From CAIQPV01 sp964480365 (lineage in GTDB: Bacteria > Pseudomonadota > Gammaproteobacteria > Burkholderiales > Gallionellaceae), in the NCBI GenBank assembly GCA_964480365.1, contig CAYZPM010000001.1:1-64000 (forward strand): 64,000 bases of DNA, in the 5' to 3' direction. Position numbers and translations under genes: made by a program. The notes beneath the pieces were generated by a model. It was not told the DNA's origin. It saw only the letters and a program-made list of their open reading frames with translations, and did no database searches. The number at the start of each line of letters is the position of its first letter. Positions within the stretch are counted from its first letter, which is position 1. Below are positions 39,805 to 48,525 of this stretch, one piece after another.

Positions 39805-40644
39805 TCAGGATTGCACCAGCGCCTTGCCTGCCACAAGCGCATAGCCATCAATATTGACCGGCACCGTAAACGACGCGGCATTACGGTGACCGCCGCCGCC
39901 GAACTTGGCGGCCAGTAGAGCCACGTCGTAATCACCGCATGAGCGCAAACTGATCTTGAGAACGCCATCAAGCTGACGCCAAATCATGCCGAAGCTGCCC
40001 GACATGGCTGCCAGATGGTGGCCGAGTTCGCTGGAATACCTGCTGGAGGCGTTGACAGCCAAGCCGGTTTCTCCAGCCAGCGTGACGGCATAACGATCCT
40101 CAAGCAAAACAGCCACCTCACCATCGAATGCGCGCTTAAGCAGGGTTCCTTCAGCGATATAAGCTGCAAGCTCCTGTTCAGACATTCCGGCAATCCGATC
40201 CCAGTTGATAAAGTTCATCGGCTCCATTTCCAGCCGCAGTTGAAATTCTCTGCTGCCTTCCAGCACATGGCGCCATAGATCGACATCCTCCACCATATTG
40301 ACCAGAACAGGCCGTGGCTGTCCTGGATGAAACCAATCCCACGCCATTCCTGCGCCACTGCGCCCCATATCAAATATGGCAAAAGAAAGGCCGGCCAAAT
40401 CTGCTTGCGCGCTTTTGTGATGATCCAGCACAAGAAGCGATTTGGCTTCCAGGAAAATTGTTTCCATGATGGCACGACGATAAGAGAAATCGACGATCAC
40501 CACGTCGCGTCCGGCAACACTGGGGGGAACGTCGCCATGGCTGGCCGGAATATAGTCTCCGTCGCCGAGCGCTTTTCTGACAGCCCACGCGGCGGTCATC
40601 CCATCAAGACATTTTCCGTGATATATAATCAGAGGTTTAGACAT
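39805..40644 (-). CDS. DHH/DHHA1-family phosphoesterase
   Basis: 279 residues. Motif HGKCLDGMTAAW lies at the N terminus, VLDHHKS is the DHH box near residue 75, and the C-terminal DHHA1 domain has FGGGGHRNAASF. The family hydrolyses phosphodiesters such as oligoribonucleotides or cyclic dinucleotides. The Asp/His metal ligands appear intact. Its exact substrate is unknown; the short form with KCLDG resembles cytosolic oligonucleotide phosphoesterases. It lies between ykgJ-like and hrpA, on the same strand. Confidence 0.87.
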   Translation of the reverse strand: MSKPLIIYHGKCLDGMTAAWAVRKALGDGDYIPASHGDVPPSVAGRDVVIVDFSYRRAIMETIFLEAKSLLVLDHHKSAQADLAGLSFAIFDMGRSGAGMAWDWFHPGQPRPVLVNMVEDVDLWRHVLEGSREFQLRLEMEPMNFINWDRIAGMSEQELAAYIAEGTLLKRAFDGEVAVLLEDRYAVTLAGETGLAVNASSRYSSELGHHLAAMSGSFGMIWRQLDGVLKISLRSCGDYDVALLAAKFGGGGHRNAASFTVPVNIDGYALVAGKALVQS

Positions 40645-40671
40645 TTGTTCTTTCGTTAATTAGTCGCATTA

Positions 40672-43600
40672 TTACAAACTTTCCCACATCTTCTGCAAGC
40701 GTTTCACCGAAACAATCACCGGCGTCTTCAATTCCTGCGCAAACAGCGACACACGCAACTCTTGCAACAGCCAGCCGAAGTCTGTCACACGCGCATCAAC
40801 ATCGGGCTGTTGTGCTGCCAGCTTGCGCTGCCACGCCTGTTGCAAAGATTGCATTTGCGCCAGTTGCTGCGCATCGCGCGCGGGATTGGCGCGCAGCTTT
40901 TCCAGCCGCACGTTAACTGCCTTAAGATAGCGCGGCACATGTTGCAAACGCTCATAGGGAACGCGCGCAACAAACTCTTTGCCCAGTAGCCACTCGCACT
41001 GCGCACGTATATCCTGAACGGCCTGAGTATGCGCATTCGACACGTTACTGGCGGAGCCAGCCGTTTGCGGGAGAAGGCGCGACGCGGCCACTCTCGTACC
41101 CTTCGGTTCCGCCACACCACCTCGTGGCCGCGCCTTGAATACCGGCAAGGATTTTTGCAACACATGATATTCCGTCAACACCGCGCCGACCAGCCGCGCA
41201 ATTTCTTGCGCAACCAGCGTCAACCGGCTTTTCGCTTCCTTGCAGCGCGCGGAAAATTCTTTTTCGTTCGCGGGCCACGGCTCCATCAGACAACAACGGT
41301 CAAAGGTCACCGACAATATCTGGCGAAGCAAATCCTGCTGACTACCAAAGGGCAAAAATTGCATCCCCATCGCCTGCATTCCCGGCAGATTCTTTTCCAG
41401 AAACTTCACCTGCTCCTTGAGCGCCAGCATGAACAAACGCACCAGCCCCTTGCGATGCGCGGCTTGCGCCTCGTCGCGCGTATCAAAAGCACGCAAGGTC
41501 ACAGCGTCGCCTTCATCCACCAGCGCATTGAACAGCGTCACCGTCTGACACGCACGGATTAGTTCAGAAGTCTCCTTGAACTCGCCAAAGCTCCAGTCGG
41601 TAAAACGCGCTTGGGTTTGCTTAGCGCGCACCCCCTCCCCAACCCCTCCCCCGGTGGGATAGGGACTTAACCCCCTCTCCCACCGGGGGAGGGCTGGGGA
41701 GGGGGTGCGCTTGGGAGCCAACTCAGCCCGCAACTGCGTACAATTGCGCGACACGCCCAACTGCCTGCCGTGTTCATCCACCACATAGAAATTCATTAGT
41801 AGATGCGCTGACAGCTGCTCCAGACGGAAGGCATCCAGCGGCACGTCGAGTTGTTTCTGTGCACGGATATAGCGCGCCAAAGCCTGTAGCAGCGGCATAT
41901 CCGAAGGTGTCACCTCGCGGCAAAATTCGGCAGCGAACTCCGGCACCGGCACCAGATGGCGGCGCAATTTCTGCGGCAAGATTTTCACCAGTTGCGTCAC
42001 CTTTTCCGCCAGCAGGCCGGGAACCAGATACTCACAACGCGGCGCAGACACTTGGTTAATCAAGGCCAATGGCACGGTGAGGGTGACGCCGTCGTCGCTC
42101 TTGCCCGGCGCAAAATGGTAAGCCAGCGCATAGCTGACATTGTTCATCACCAATTGCGGCGGGAACTGATCGGTGGTGATACCCGCCGCCTCGTGGCGCA
42201 TCAGATCGTCTTTTTTCAGATAAAGAAGTCTAGGGTGCTCGCGTTCCGCTTCCTTCCGCCATGCCTCGAATGCCGCGCCGTTGTGGATGTGCGGCGGGAT
42301 GCGACTGTCATAAAAAGCGTAGATCAACTCGTCGTCCACCAGCACGTCGGGGCGACGCGCCTTGTGCTCCAGCGCCTCAATGTCGTGAATCAGTTTCTGG
42401 TTGTGCGCGAAGAACGGCGCCAGCGTGTTGAATTCGCCCGTCACCAGCGCCTGACGAATAAATACCTCGCGCGACTCGGCCACATTCATCGGCCCGTAGT
42501 GCACGCGTTTCTTGGGATTGATGACCAGCCCATACAGCGTGCTGCGCTCCCACGCCGCCACCTGCGCGGCTTTCTTCTCCCAATGCGGATCAAAATAGTG
42601 GCGTTTGATCAGATGCGCGGCAACCTCTTCCAGCCACTCCGGTTCGATACGCGCGACGTTGCGTGCATATAGTCTGGTAGTCTCGGTCAGCTCTGCGGCC
42701 ACCACCCATTTCGCGCCCTTTTTCGCCAGCACCGAATTCGGCGCGATGAAGAATTTAATTTCGCGCGCGCCGAGATAATACGGCTCCCGATCCACGCTCT
42801 TGCAACCGATGTTGCCCAGAAGACCAGTTAGCAATGCCTTGTGGATTTGTTCGTAAGTGGCGGGTTGAGGTGATTTCAAAATCTCCCCCTCCCCAGCCCT
42901 CCCCCGGTGGGAGAGGGGGTTAAGTCCCTCTCCCACCGGGGGAGGGGTTGGGGAGGGGGTTTCGCTCAACCACTGAAACAGCGATTGCAACACCCCCTCA
43001 GTATTCGTCAGTACCTCATTATTCCAAAAACGCAGCACCGTAATACCCTGCGTTTGCAAGTAAGTGCTTCGCGCATCATCATGCTGACGCTGTGCATCAT
43101 CAGCATGTTGCCCGCCATCCAGTTCAATTACCAATTTTGCCTGATGGCAATAAAAATCCAGAATGTATTTCCCTACGGGGTGTTGGCGGCGAAAACCAAA
43201 ACCCAGCAGATAGTTACGGCGCAACAATTGCCAAAGCAAGTTTTCCGCATCAGTGGCGTTTTTGCGCAGGTCGCGGGCATGGTTCAGCATCACTTCGGGG
43301 AGGGACGTGTGATGCTTGGGGCGCACCCCCTCCCCAACCCCTCCCCCGGTGGGAGAGGGACTTAACCCCCTCGCCCGCCAAGCTAACTCCCTCTCCCACC
43401 GGGGGAGGGTTGGGGAGGGGGTGGAGGAGGCAGATTCCAGCATGCCCATCTCCGCAACTTGCGCATGCAATTGCTGATGTAACTCATGCCACTCGCGCAA
43501 GCGTAGCGGCGACAAGAATTTTTCACGGCATTCATTCGCCCATAAACGGTTGGTCTTCTTGTGTTTCACTGCCTCTTGAAACCACGCCCATAATTTCAGG

Positions 43601-45258
43601 TAGGCGAGAAAATCCGAGCGCTCGTCGTTGAAACGCTGATGCGCAGCATCAGCCGCTTCGCGCCGTTCCGATGGGCGGTCGCGCGGGTCTTGCAGCGACA
43701 GTGCGCTGGCGATGATGAGGATTTCTGTCAGGCATTGGTACTGCCGTCCGGCCAATAACAGGCGCGCGATTTTCGGGTCGAGCGGCAGCTTGGCTAACTC
43801 ATAGCCAAGCGGGGTCAGATAGCGCTTACCCCCTCCCCAGCCCTCCCCCGAAGGGAGAGGGGGTAAACCCTCTGTGATCGCTCCCAACTCCATCAGCAAC
43901 TGGTAACCGTCCGCAATCGAACGCGAACCGGGCGGCTCGATGAACGGAAATTTTTCCACCTCTCCCAAACCCAGCGCACTCATGCGCAGAATCACCGTTG
44001 CCAGCGATACACGGAAAATTTCCGCATCGGTGTATTCGGCGCGTGCAATAAAATCCGCTTCATCGTACAGGCGCACGCAGATACCGCTCATCACGCGACC
44101 GCAACGCCCGGCGCGCTGGTTGGCGGCGGCGCGCGAGATCTTCTCCACGCGCAATTGCTCCACTTTCTGGCGAATGCTGTAGCGGTTGATGCGCGCCTGG
44201 CCGGAATCAATCACGTAAGCAATGTTGGGTACGGTGAGCGAAGTCTCCGCCACGTTGGTCGCCAGCACCACACGACGCATACCGGAAGTCGGTTTGAACA
44301 CGCGATCCTGCTCGGCGGCAGACAGGCGCGAGAAAAGCGGCAGAATTTCAACTCCTTTGGGATGGTGTTTGCGCAAGGCTTCCGCCGTGTCGCGTATCTC
44401 GCGCTCGCCCGGCAGAAACACCAGCACATCGCCGCGCAAGCCGCCGATACTTAATTCGTCGAGTGCGCTGCACACTGCTTGAGGGATATCCTGTTGCTCG
44501 CCTTCTTCATTCTGTTGCGGCGGGCGGTAGCGGGTTTCAATCGAATAGCTGCGGCCTGAGACTTGGATGATGGGGGCGTGCTTCGCATCGATTTCCCCCT
44601 TCCCAACCCCTCCCCCGGCGGGAGAGGGACTTAACCCCCTCTCCCGCCGGGGGAGGGCTGGGGAGGGGGTAAGCGTCACCGTAAAATGCTTTGCAAACCT
44701 TTCCGCATCCAGTGTGGCCGAGGTGATAATGAGTTTCAAATCCGGACGGCGCGGCAGCAGTTGCTTGAAGTATCCCAGCAGGAAATCAATGTTGAGCGAG
44801 CGTTCGTGCGCCTCGTCAATGATGATGGTGTCGTATTTTTTGAGCAACGGGTCGCTCTGGATTTCCGCCAGCAGGATGCCGTCTGTCATCAGTTTGATGC
44901 ATGTGTAGTCCGACACCTTGTCGTTGAAGCGCACCTTGTAGCCGACTACTCCGCCCAGCTCGGTCTTCAGTTCGTGCGCAATGCGGTTGGCCACCGAACG
45001 CGCCGCCACCCGACGCGGCTGGGTGTGGGCAATCATGCCTTGCACGCCACGGCCTATGCTCAAACAGATTTTCGGCAATTGCGTCGTCTTGCCGGAACCT
45101 GTTTCGCCGCACACGATGACGACCTGGTTCTGCGCGATAGCCTGCGCTAATTCCTCGCGCCGCAACACCACCGGCAACTCGGCGGGATACTCAAGCGGGA
45201 AGAGCAATTCGATACGCGAGGCGCGGCGTGCTTGGGAAGAGTTAGCGGAAAAATTCAT
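40672..45258 (-). CDS. hrpA: ATP-dependent RNA helicase HrpA with in-frame insertions
   Basis: 1528 residues, against about 1300 in E. coli. The DEAH helicase core is intact: GETGSGKTT near residue 52, IIDEAHERS near 148, QRAGRCGR motif VI, followed by the HA2/OB region and the HrpA C-terminal domain. HrpA rescues stalled ribosomes on mRNA. Five extra segments interrupt conserved blocks: about 191-229, 458-477, 604-794 (a DUF559 nuclease domain), 1181-1211 and 1374-1407. Four carry family-B palindromes; all keep the frame. Confidence 0.95.
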   Translation of the reverse strand: MNFSANSSQARRASRIELLFPLEYPAELPVVLRREELAQAIAQNQVVIVCGETGSGKTTQLPKICLSIGRGVQGMIAHTQPRRVAARSVANRIAHELKTELGGVVGYKVRFNDKVSDYTCIKLMTDGILLAEIQSDPLLKKYDTIIIDEAHERSLNIDFLLGYFKQLLPRRPDLKLIITSATLDAERFAKHFTVTLTPSPALPRRERGLSPSPAGGGVGKGEIDAKHAPIIQVSGRSYSIETRYRPPQQNEEGEQQDIPQAVCSALDELSIGGLRGDVLVFLPGEREIRDTAEALRKHHPKGVEILPLFSRLSAAEQDRVFKPTSGMRRVVLATNVAETSLTVPNIAYVIDSGQARINRYSIRQKVEQLRVEKISRAAANQRAGRCGRVMSGICVRLYDEADFIARAEYTDAEIFRVSLATVILRMSALGLGEVEKFPFIEPPGSRSIADGYQLLMELGAITEGLPPLPSGEGWGGGKRYLTPLGYELAKLPLDPKIARLLLAGRQYQCLTEILIIASALSLQDPRDRPSERREAADAAHQRFNDERSDFLAYLKLWAWFQEAVKHKKTNRLWANECREKFLSPLRLREWHELHQQLHAQVAEMGMLESASSTPSPTLPRWERELAWRARGLSPSPTGGGVGEGVRPKHHTSLPEVMLNHARDLRKNATDAENLLWQLLRRNYLLGFGFRRQHPVGKYILDFYCHQAKLVIELDGGQHADDAQRQHDDARSTYLQTQGITVLRFWNNEVLTNTEGVLQSLFQWLSETPSPTPPPVGEGLNPLSHRGRAGEGEILKSPQPATYEQIHKALLTGLLGNIGCKSVDREPYYLGAREIKFFIAPNSVLAKKGAKWVVAAELTETTRLYARNVARIEPEWLEEVAAHLIKRHYFDPHWEKKAAQVAAWERSTLYGLVINPKKRVHYGPMNVAESREVFIRQALVTGEFNTLAPFFAHNQKLIHDIEALEHKARRPDVLVDDELIYAFYDSRIPPHIHNGAAFEAWRKEAEREHPRLLYLKKDDLMRHEAAGITTDQFPPQLVMNNVSYALAYHFAPGKSDDGVTLTVPLALINQVSAPRCEYLVPGLLAEKVTQLVKILPQKLRRHLVPVPEFAAEFCREVTPSDMPLLQALARYIRAQKQLDVPLDAFRLEQLSAHLLMNFYVVDEHGRQLGVSRNCTQLRAELAPKRTPSPALPRWERGLSPYPTGGGVGEGVRAKQTQARFTDWSFGEFKETSELIRACQTVTLFNALVDEGDAVTLRAFDTRDEAQAAHRKGLVRLFMLALKEQVKFLEKNLPGMQAMGMQFLPFGSQQDLLRQILSVTFDRCCLMEPWPANEKEFSARCKEAKSRLTLVAQEIARLVGAVLTEYHVLQKSLPVFKARPRGGVAEPKGTRVAASRLLPQTAGSASNVSNAHTQAVQDIRAQCEWLLGKEFVARVPYERLQHVPRYLKAVNVRLEKLRANPARDAQQLAQMQSLQQAWQRKLAAQQPDVDARVTDFGWLLQELRVSLFAQELKTPVIVSVKRLQKMWESL
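41037..41135 (-). repeat. Palindromic insertion in hrpA with CGCGGCCAC arms
   Basis: CGCGGCCAC (near 41081) and GTGGCCGCG (near 41122) form a 9-bp perfect inverted repeat, with a second dyad TGGCGGAGCCA at 41047-41057. It translates as RGGVAEPKGTRVAASRLLPQ, a stretch absent from ordinary HrpA between the KSLPVFKA and VQDIRAQCEW segments. It is a different repeat family from the CCCCTCCC type. Confidence 0.6.
41631..41705 (-). repeat. Family-B double palindrome in hrpA, near the C-terminal third
   Basis: ACCCCCTCCCCAACCCCTCC ... GGTGGGATAGGG, then CCCCCTCTCCCACC / GGGGGAGGGCTGGGGAGGGGG. It encodes TPSPALPRWERGLSPYPTGG, between ELAPKR and the QARFTDWSFGEF segment of HrpA. Confidence 0.8.
42884..42960 (-). 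repeat. Family-B double palindrome, low-coordinate flank of the DUF559 insert
   Basis: CTCCCCCTCCCCAGCCCTCC ... GGTGGGAGAGGGGG, then CCCTCTCCCACC / GGGGGAGGGGTTGGGGAGGG. It encodes TPSPTPPPVGEGLNPLSHRG on the hrpA strand. Confidence 0.85.
43325..43421 (-). repeat. Family-B double palindrome, high-coordinate flank of the DUF559 insert
   Basis: ACCCCCTCCCCAACCCCTCC ... GGTGGGAGAGGG and a second unit CTCCCTCTCCCACC / GGGGGAGGGTTGGGGAGG. It encodes TPSPTLPRWERELAWRARGL and SPSPTGGGVGEGV. Confidence 0.85.
43829..43864 (-). repeat. Single family-B palindrome in hrpA
   Basis: ACCCCCTCCCCAGCCCTCCC / CCGAAGGGAGAGGGGGT. It encodes GLPPLPSGEGWGGGK, between the HrpA segments ELGAITE and YLTPLGYELA. Confidence 0.75.
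44593..44670 (-). repeat. Family-B double palindrome in the hrpA helicase core
   Basis: TTCCCCCTTCCCAACCCCTC ... GGCGGGAGAGGG, then CCCCTCTCCCGCC / GGGGGAGGGCTGGGGAGG. It encodes TLTPSPALPRRERGLSPSPA, between AERFAKHF and APIIQVSGRS of the conserved core. Confidence 0.85.
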
Positions 45259-45314
45259 GGCGCGCGATTGTACCGCACGCGGAAAAAACTGGAGATAGGT
45301 TCATTTTTCCAAGC

Positions 45315-45350
45315 CACAAAAAAACGAGGTCGACTTGCGCCGACCTCGTT
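45315..45350 (-). terminator. Rho-independent terminator of the cytochrome c gene
   Basis: AACGAGGTCG (45323-45332) pairs with CGACCTCGTT (45341-45350) around an 8-base loop. On the minus strand it is followed by seven T residues. Confidence 0.88.
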
Positions 45351-45370
45351 CAAATTATTGCTTAATAGTC

Positions 45371-45760
45371 TTACTTAGCCAGATCCAAGATAAACTCTAT
45401 CAGCGTCTTGATATCTTCTTGCTTGGCTTCAGATGGTTGGTGATACACATTATTGTTAGCGAGCATAGGTTGAGTACCCCAGTTGCCGGCGCCTCCTTTA
45501 TCTACTTTCATGAGCAAATAGTCTTCAGGGGCCTTGCCGCCGGTTGCCTCTTGCAGAGTTTTGCCCGCAGGCGTCTTTTCCATTTTGCCGTTGTAGAATT
45601 TGGATATATCCATCCATGACGGGCCAACACCTTTCTTGTCAATTGAATGGCAAGTGCGACAGTCAAATTTCTTGGTAACGGGTGGAACATCAGCAGCCAA
45701 AACACTGCCTGCCGCCATCAGCCCCGCTGCTGCAAACATGCTAACGATGATAGATTTCAT
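45371..45760 (-). CDS. Periplasmic monoheme cytochrome c
   Basis: 129 residues from ATG 45760 (MKSIIVSMFAAAGLMAAG), a Sec signal ending at VLA-AD near residue 23. The mature part has heme site CRTCH (Cys 34, His 38) and a candidate Met ligand in GTQPMLANNNV. It resembles small class I cytochromes. It follows the Cyc2-like gene on the same strand, 135 bp away, and could take electrons from it in the periplasm; the partner role is inference. Confidence 0.9.
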   Translation of the reverse strand: MKSIIVSMFAAAGLMAAGSVLAADVPPVTKKFDCRTCHSIDKKGVGPSWMDISKFYNGKMEKTPAGKTLQEATGGKAPEDYLLMKVDKGGAGNWGTQPMLANNNVYHQPSEAKQEDIKTLIEFILDLAK

Positions 45761-45895
45761 AATTATTCGCTTTCCCATTATAAATTCACTTGTAGGACAT
45801 TGCTGTCCCACCATTTTGGGTGGGTTAAGTCCGTTGGTGGTGAGCCTGACGAACCATGAAACTGTTAACCCATCCTACGCAAGCTTGAGACTGGA
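45761..45895 (-). repeat. Intergenic inverted repeat between cyc2-like and cytochrome genes
   Basis: GGGTGGGTTAA (near 45819) and TTAACCCATCC (near 45864) form an imperfect dyad around GGTGGTGAGCCTGACGAACC. This is a widespread intergenic repeat style and could act as an mRNA stem between the two genes. Confidence 0.5.
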
Positions 45896-47347
45896 TCAGA
45901 ACCCGAACCACAGGGTTACTGCGGTCATCTGGTCACCAACATAAGTTAAACCTTGAGAGGTTTCATACGCCTGAACAGATGAGCCGTACATATCTCCGCT
46001 GTACTTGGAGTAGGTGAGTTCCAACCTGGTATTCAGCGCTAAAGCGTAAGTCGCGCCGATCATGATTGCATTGTCGCTCGCGTTAGCACCAGAGGCGACA
46101 CCAGTACCAGTAATCAACCCAGTATCAAATCCGCTGTTTGCGTGACGGAAAGCTAACTGCACCGTAGCCTTGTTAGGAATCACGCCAAGTTCTGCACCCA
46201 CGTTGAACGAACTCTTAGTAAACGGGTTCAATACTGCGCCACCGTTATTGTTATCTACGATAGTTTGGTTAAACAGGTTCGTCAAACCATTCGCGTTTCC
46301 AGCGTCCGATGGAGCTCTCGCATAGGATGCGGTAACCAGCAGAGGCATCCCAGCCACATCGCCCATCGTCTGGGCATCAATCGCCCAAGCTTTGGTGTCT
46401 ACAACTTGACCACCCAAATTGGTGGCACCTGCACCAATGGAAGTAGGTATATCATTAGCGCTCGCATTAGCACTACCAACGCCATAGTAGCTTGATCCAC
46501 TCCAATTCTGGAAGCCGATAGCGGAATCAAACCCTGGGATTAAGTCTGTAGTCCATGCGGCACGCAAATAGTTAGAAGTCGGTGCACCCGATCCATCACC
46601 CAGTGTCGCGCCCCATTTTGCAACGTTGGCGAAGAAGACGTCGTTTGAAGCAATGAATGCTATACCGTGCGCTTGACCGGTTGAAGGGGCTCCGAAATTC
46701 GCCAATCCGCCCGATCCGCCCGTTCCAAGGTACTGCTGGGCGGAAACTGCTCCCATATCTTGCTGGTTGAATGCATGAACATTAACCGCACCCGTGTTCA
46801 AAACTTCAAAGCTGTCGGCTACGCCGTTCGCTGTGGCAAATGGGATAATCCCTGCTTTTACGCTGCCCACATCAAACACAAAAGGAACTTTCAATCTGAT
46901 GATGCCTGCTGAACCATTAACCCCACCACTATTCAAAGCAAGTTCAGCCTCAAAGCCGACATGTTCCCCGCCTCGACCACCCAAGAACAGGCTGACCCCT
47001 TGAGGCAACACAAACTGACCGTCGTTGGAAGAGTTTTTGTTGCCAGCCACTGCGGTACTCGGACCATTGGTCTTCGTATAGCCAGCGCTACCAACCAATG
47101 CTGCATTCAGGACAACAGGAAGGGAAATGTCATCACCTTCAATTTTATCCTGAGCGCCGACCATCGTGTAGCCGCCTTCCTTGAAAGCGCGACCAAATTG
47201 GTTCAAAGCTGGAAAGTGTTGGTAATGGCAGGCGCTACAGGCCATGCCGACTTGACGTGCGAACGCAGGAATGGCCGATGCCTCAGGGGCAAATGCGACT
47301 GCCGCCAACGCGCCCGCCAGTGAAAGCGTAATTTTTTTCATTGACAT
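45896..47347 (-). CDS. cyc2: Cyc2-like outer-membrane monoheme cytochrome-porin (Fe(II) oxidase candidate)
   Basis: 483 residues. A signal peptide (LSLAGALAAVAFAPEASA) precedes a short cytochrome part with heme motif CSACH (Cys 37-His 41) in the Cyc2-type context FARQVGMACSACHYQHFPAL. The remaining 430 residues have alternating beta-strand character and end in Phe (VTLWFGF), typical of outer-membrane barrels. Cyc2 proteins take electrons from Fe(II) at the cell surface. GGGGAG precedes the ATG; a TTGACA (47481-47486, minus) may be its -35. A cytochrome c gene follows. Confidence 0.9.
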   Translation of the reverse strand: MSMKKITLSLAGALAAVAFAPEASAIPAFARQVGMACSACHYQHFPALNQFGRAFKEGGYTMVGAQDKIEGDDISLPVVLNAALVGSAGYTKTNGPSTAVAGNKNSSNDGQFVLPQGVSLFLGGRGGEHVGFEAELALNSGGVNGSAGIIRLKVPFVFDVGSVKAGIIPFATANGVADSFEVLNTGAVNVHAFNQQDMGAVSAQQYLGTGGSGGLANFGAPSTGQAHGIAFIASNDVFFANVAKWGATLGDGSGAPTSNYLRAAWTTDLIPGFDSAIGFQNWSGSSYYGVGSANASANDIPTSIGAGATNLGGQVVDTKAWAIDAQTMGDVAGMPLLVTASYARAPSDAGNANGLTNLFNQTIVDNNNGGAVLNPFTKSSFNVGAELGVIPNKATVQLAFRHANSGFDTGLITGTGVASGANASDNAIMIGATYALALNTRLELTYSKYSGDMYGSSVQAYETSQGLTYVGDQMTAVTLWFGF

Positions 47348-47714
47348 CTAGAGCTCCCCTTAAAATTAAAAATTAACCCTCAAAAATCTACACATTACAT
47401 GATTATTATTAATAACTGGCGACCACTTATTTCCCCTATTTGACCGCCATGCACGTATTTTCAACAAAATAGCGCGGAGATGTCAACCCTTCTTACAGTA
47501 TGGACACCATTTATGCAACAAGTTTATGTTATCAAAGTTCTACATGCCTCTCCCCCCTATCAGTTTTGACAGGTAGCCAAGAGCTACCGGACTTGCCAGA
47601 ATGGGTCACGCCCAACGTTATTTATTTATGCTCCCTTCTCCCGCAGGCAGGGGAGAGAATTTCATAAGTAGTTAACTGTAATTCCAAAAACCGCAACCCA
47701 TTCAGGAGAACAAG
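47348..47714. other. Intergenic stretch between cyc2-like and pseudopilin genes
   Basis: 367 bp, A/T-rich near the cyc2 start (long leader of about 130 bases if the TTGACA box at 47481-47486 is used). A G/C palindrome (CTCCCTTCTCCCGCAGGCAG, then GGGAGAG) lies at 47631-47656. No gene was seen. Confidence 0.45.
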
Positions 47715-48377
47715 ATGATAAAACGCAATCAGCCCGGTTTTACTTTGATCGAAATCGCCATCGTGCTGGTGATTATCGGCTTGCTGCTCGGCGGCGTGCT
47801 GAAGGGGCAGGAACTGATCAACAGCGCGAAGGTGAAAAACCTCGCGGGCGACTTCAAGAATATCCCGGTGTTTATCTATGGTTATCAGGACAAGTACAAG
47901 GCGTTGCCGGGTGATGATGCCAGCGTCGCCACTCATGTAACCGGCGGCACGATCTGCACCCCGGCAGCAGCCAACCTGTGTACCACCAACAACGGCATAA
48001 TTGATGGCGCATGGAATGCCACGGCCATAACTTCAGAGTCCTTCGTATTCTGGCAGCATGTTCGCCTCGGCGGTTTTGCTCCCGGCTCCACAGACACGAC
48101 TTCAGCCAACTACTTGCCAAAAAATGCGGCTGGCGGAACGATTGGCGTCACCAATGTTGCCAACACAGCGATTACCGGGCTAACGGGATCGTACATAATC
48201 TGCTCCGACGCTATAGCCGGTAAATTCGCCAAGCAACTTGATACCCTTTTGGATGACGGCAATACTGCCACCGGCTCCATGATGATCACTGCGGCTGGCA
48301 CGGCTACCGGAGGAACGCCAATTGCGACCGTAAATATTGTTGACGATACCCCTTATCTGGTGTGCATGGGGGTGTAA
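47715..48377 (+). CDS. Type IV pilin/pseudopilin-like protein
   Basis: 220 residues with a class III signal: basic MIKRNQPG, then FTLIEIAIVLVIIGLLLGG, the prepilin-peptidase site G/F with Glu at +5. The globular part is Ala/Thr/Gly-rich with a Cys pair (CTPAAANLC). AGGAGA precedes the ATG. It could be a minor pilin or a type II secretion pseudopilin. No pilus genes are beside it, so it is an isolated (orphan) gene. Confidence 0.88.
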   Translation: MIKRNQPGFTLIEIAIVLVIIGLLLGGVLKGQELINSAKVKNLAGDFKNIPVFIYGYQDKYKALPGDDASVATHVTGGTICTPAAANLCTTNNGIIDGAWNATAITSESFVFWQHVRLGGFAPGSTDTTSANYLPKNAAGGTIGVTNVANTAITGLTGSYIICSDAIAGKFAKQLDTLLDDGNTATGSMMITAAGTATGGTPIATVNIVDDTPYLVCMGV

Positions 48378-48411
48378 TTCCGCTTCTCATTCAACGCTCC
48401 CTCTCTAAACA

Positions 48412-48507
48412 ACCCCCTCCCTAACCCTCCCCCGGAAGGAGAGGGGAAATGTAGGTCGGGCTTTGCCCGACATCTATTATTGACGGCGGGCAAAGCCCGC
48501 CCTACGA
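48412..48507 (+). repeat. Family-B palindrome plus TCGGGCTTTGCCCGA palindromes
   Basis: The first part (48412-48447) is CCCCCTCCCTAACCCTCCCC / GGAAGGAGAGGGG. The second (48451-48507) holds GTCGGGCTTTGCCCGAC and GGCGGGCAAAGCCCGCC. It lies in the gap between the convergent pseudopilin and antiporter genes. Confidence 0.75.
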
Positions 48508-48525
48508 CTGTCTTCTGTTCTCTGA

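Larger units (their letters stand above)
42866..43432 (-). mobile_element. DUF559 endonuclease-domain insertion flanked by palindromes, inside hrpA
   Basis: About 189 residues sit between the HrpA segments VAEMGMLES and ATYEQIHKALL, which are contiguous in ordinary HrpA. The core (ATG 43290 to about 42966) is a complete DUF559 domain: LRKNATDAENLLWQLLRR, FRRQHPVGKYILDFYCHQ, KLVIELDGGQHADD, and ITVLRFWNNEVL. The DUF559 fold is Vsr/restriction-nuclease-like with Asp and Glu-x-Asp metal ligands. Both sides carry family-B palindromes (42884-42960 and 43325-43421). The whole block is in frame with hrpA. Confidence 0.85.

Noticed and set aside
42866..43432. An intein in HrpA
   Set aside because: There is no Cys/Ser at the start, no HN-Cys/Ser at the end, and the insert is not at a conserved active-site motif.
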